64,000 bases of DNA, taken from the NCBI RefSeq assembly GCF_034930985.1, contig NZ_JAYGIM010000020.1:1-64000 (forward strand), in the 5' to 3' direction. The DNA is from Arcicella lustrica (GTDB lineage: Bacteria > Bacteroidota > Bacteroidia > Cytophagales > Spirosomataceae). This document shows positions 63,647 to 64,000 of the stretch, piece by piece (position 1 is the first letter of the stretch; the number at the start of each line of letters is the position of its first letter). The translations under genes were made by a program, and so were the position numbers. Below the pieces are notes generated by a model. That model had not been told where the DNA came from and made no database searches. It worked only from the letters and a program-made list of their open reading frames with translations.

Positions 63647-64000
63647 ATGACTAGTAAAAATAATAATTCAGACGAAGTTCTTGATGTCGTATTGATTGGA
63701 GCAGGAATTATGAGTGCCACGTTAGGAGCATTACTCAAAGAACTGCAACCAGATTTAAGTATAGAAGTATTTGAACGCTTAGACATTGCGGCAGCCGAAA
63801 GTTCGGATGCTTGGAATAATGCGGGAACTGGCCACTCGGCTTTTTGCGAATTAAACTATACGCCTCAATTACCTGATGGTTCTGTCGAGATTTCAAAGGC
63901 AATTGCTATTGCAGAGTCTTTTGAAGTATCAAAACAGTTTTGGTCTTATCTTGTACAGAAAAGAAATGATGTGTCGCCAGAGGCTTTTATCAAAAGTACT
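63647..64000 (+). CDS. mqo: Malate:quinone oxidoreductase, N-terminal part
   Basis: Oxidises malate to oxaloacetate and reduces the quinone pool as a membrane-associated TCA-cycle enzyme. The window ends after 118 codons (MTSKNNNSDEVLDVVL...). FAD-binding GAGIMSATLGALLKELQP (from residue ~19) followed by AAAESSDAWNNAGTGHSAFC is diagnostic of Mqo. The ATG at 63647 is the only plausible start, about 105 bp after the -7 element. The remainder lies beyond the window edge, so it is partial but not broken. Confidence 0.93.
   Translation, partial: MTSKNNNSDEVLDVVLIGAGIMSATLGALLKELQPDLSIEVFERLDIAAAESSDAWNNAGTGHSAFCELNYTPQLPDGSVEISKAIAIAESFEVSKQFWSYLVQKRNDVSPEAFIKST

Overview
This is an AT-rich chromosomal window from a Bacteroidota bacterium. 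Several features point that way: two SusC/SusD pairs, TAnnTTTG-type -7 promoter elements, no obvious Shine-Dalgarno sites, and a fused NagB/PIG-L protein. The mix of genes fits Cytophagales (Spirosomataceae-like, for example Arcicella or Flectobacillus), but the genus is a guess. No tRNA, rRNA, CRISPR array, prophage or insertion sequence was seen. The right end cuts the malate:quinone oxidoreductase gene.

Region 1 (0.1-17.1 kb) is an amino-sugar and fucose utilisation locus: GH20 hexosaminidase, GH29 fucosidase, SusD/SusC, a DeoR repressor with palindromic candidate operators, a FucP/NagP-type permease, and a NagB deaminase fused to a PIG-L deacetylase. A D-amino-acid module sits inside it: M19 dipeptidase, D-serine dehydratase/D-threonine aldolase-like enzyme, and RidA. 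Region 2 (17.5-24.9 kb) has a ketoglutarate-semialdehyde dehydrogenase, an NrtR/AraR-type regulator with a degenerate Nudix box, and a very large exported fusion (ThuA, PQQ-type sugar dehydrogenase, PKD, cytochrome c, carbohydrate-binding and C-terminal domains). The fusion is followed by a Tat-exported TIM-barrel isomerase. A shorter paralogue of the fusion lies at 53.7-56.5 kb.

Region 3 (25-33 kb) holds a small membrane protein between 59-nt direct repeats, an LRR protein kinase, a TonB receptor, and a DUF885 / D-amino-acid dehydrogenase / Crp-Fnr run. Region 4 (33-41 kb) has a second SusCD pair and metE behind a cobalamin riboswitch. Region 5 (41-47 kb) has a HigBA toxin-antitoxin pair, a SWIM/SNF2 helicase, and a phosphodiesterase-alkaline phosphatase fusion. 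Region 6 (47.7-62.9 kb) has two complete tripartite RND efflux operons of opposite gene order flanking the second sugar dehydrogenase. Region 7 is a long leader and the start of mqo.

The intergenic DNA is rich in hairpins. Some are ordinary terminators. Others fall into recurrent families (GTGAATTA-type repeats, GTAGGGGCAATCC-type inverted repeats, ATCAATAGG palindromes) that mostly lie at the 3' flanks of genes, and the first family sometimes supplies the stop codon.
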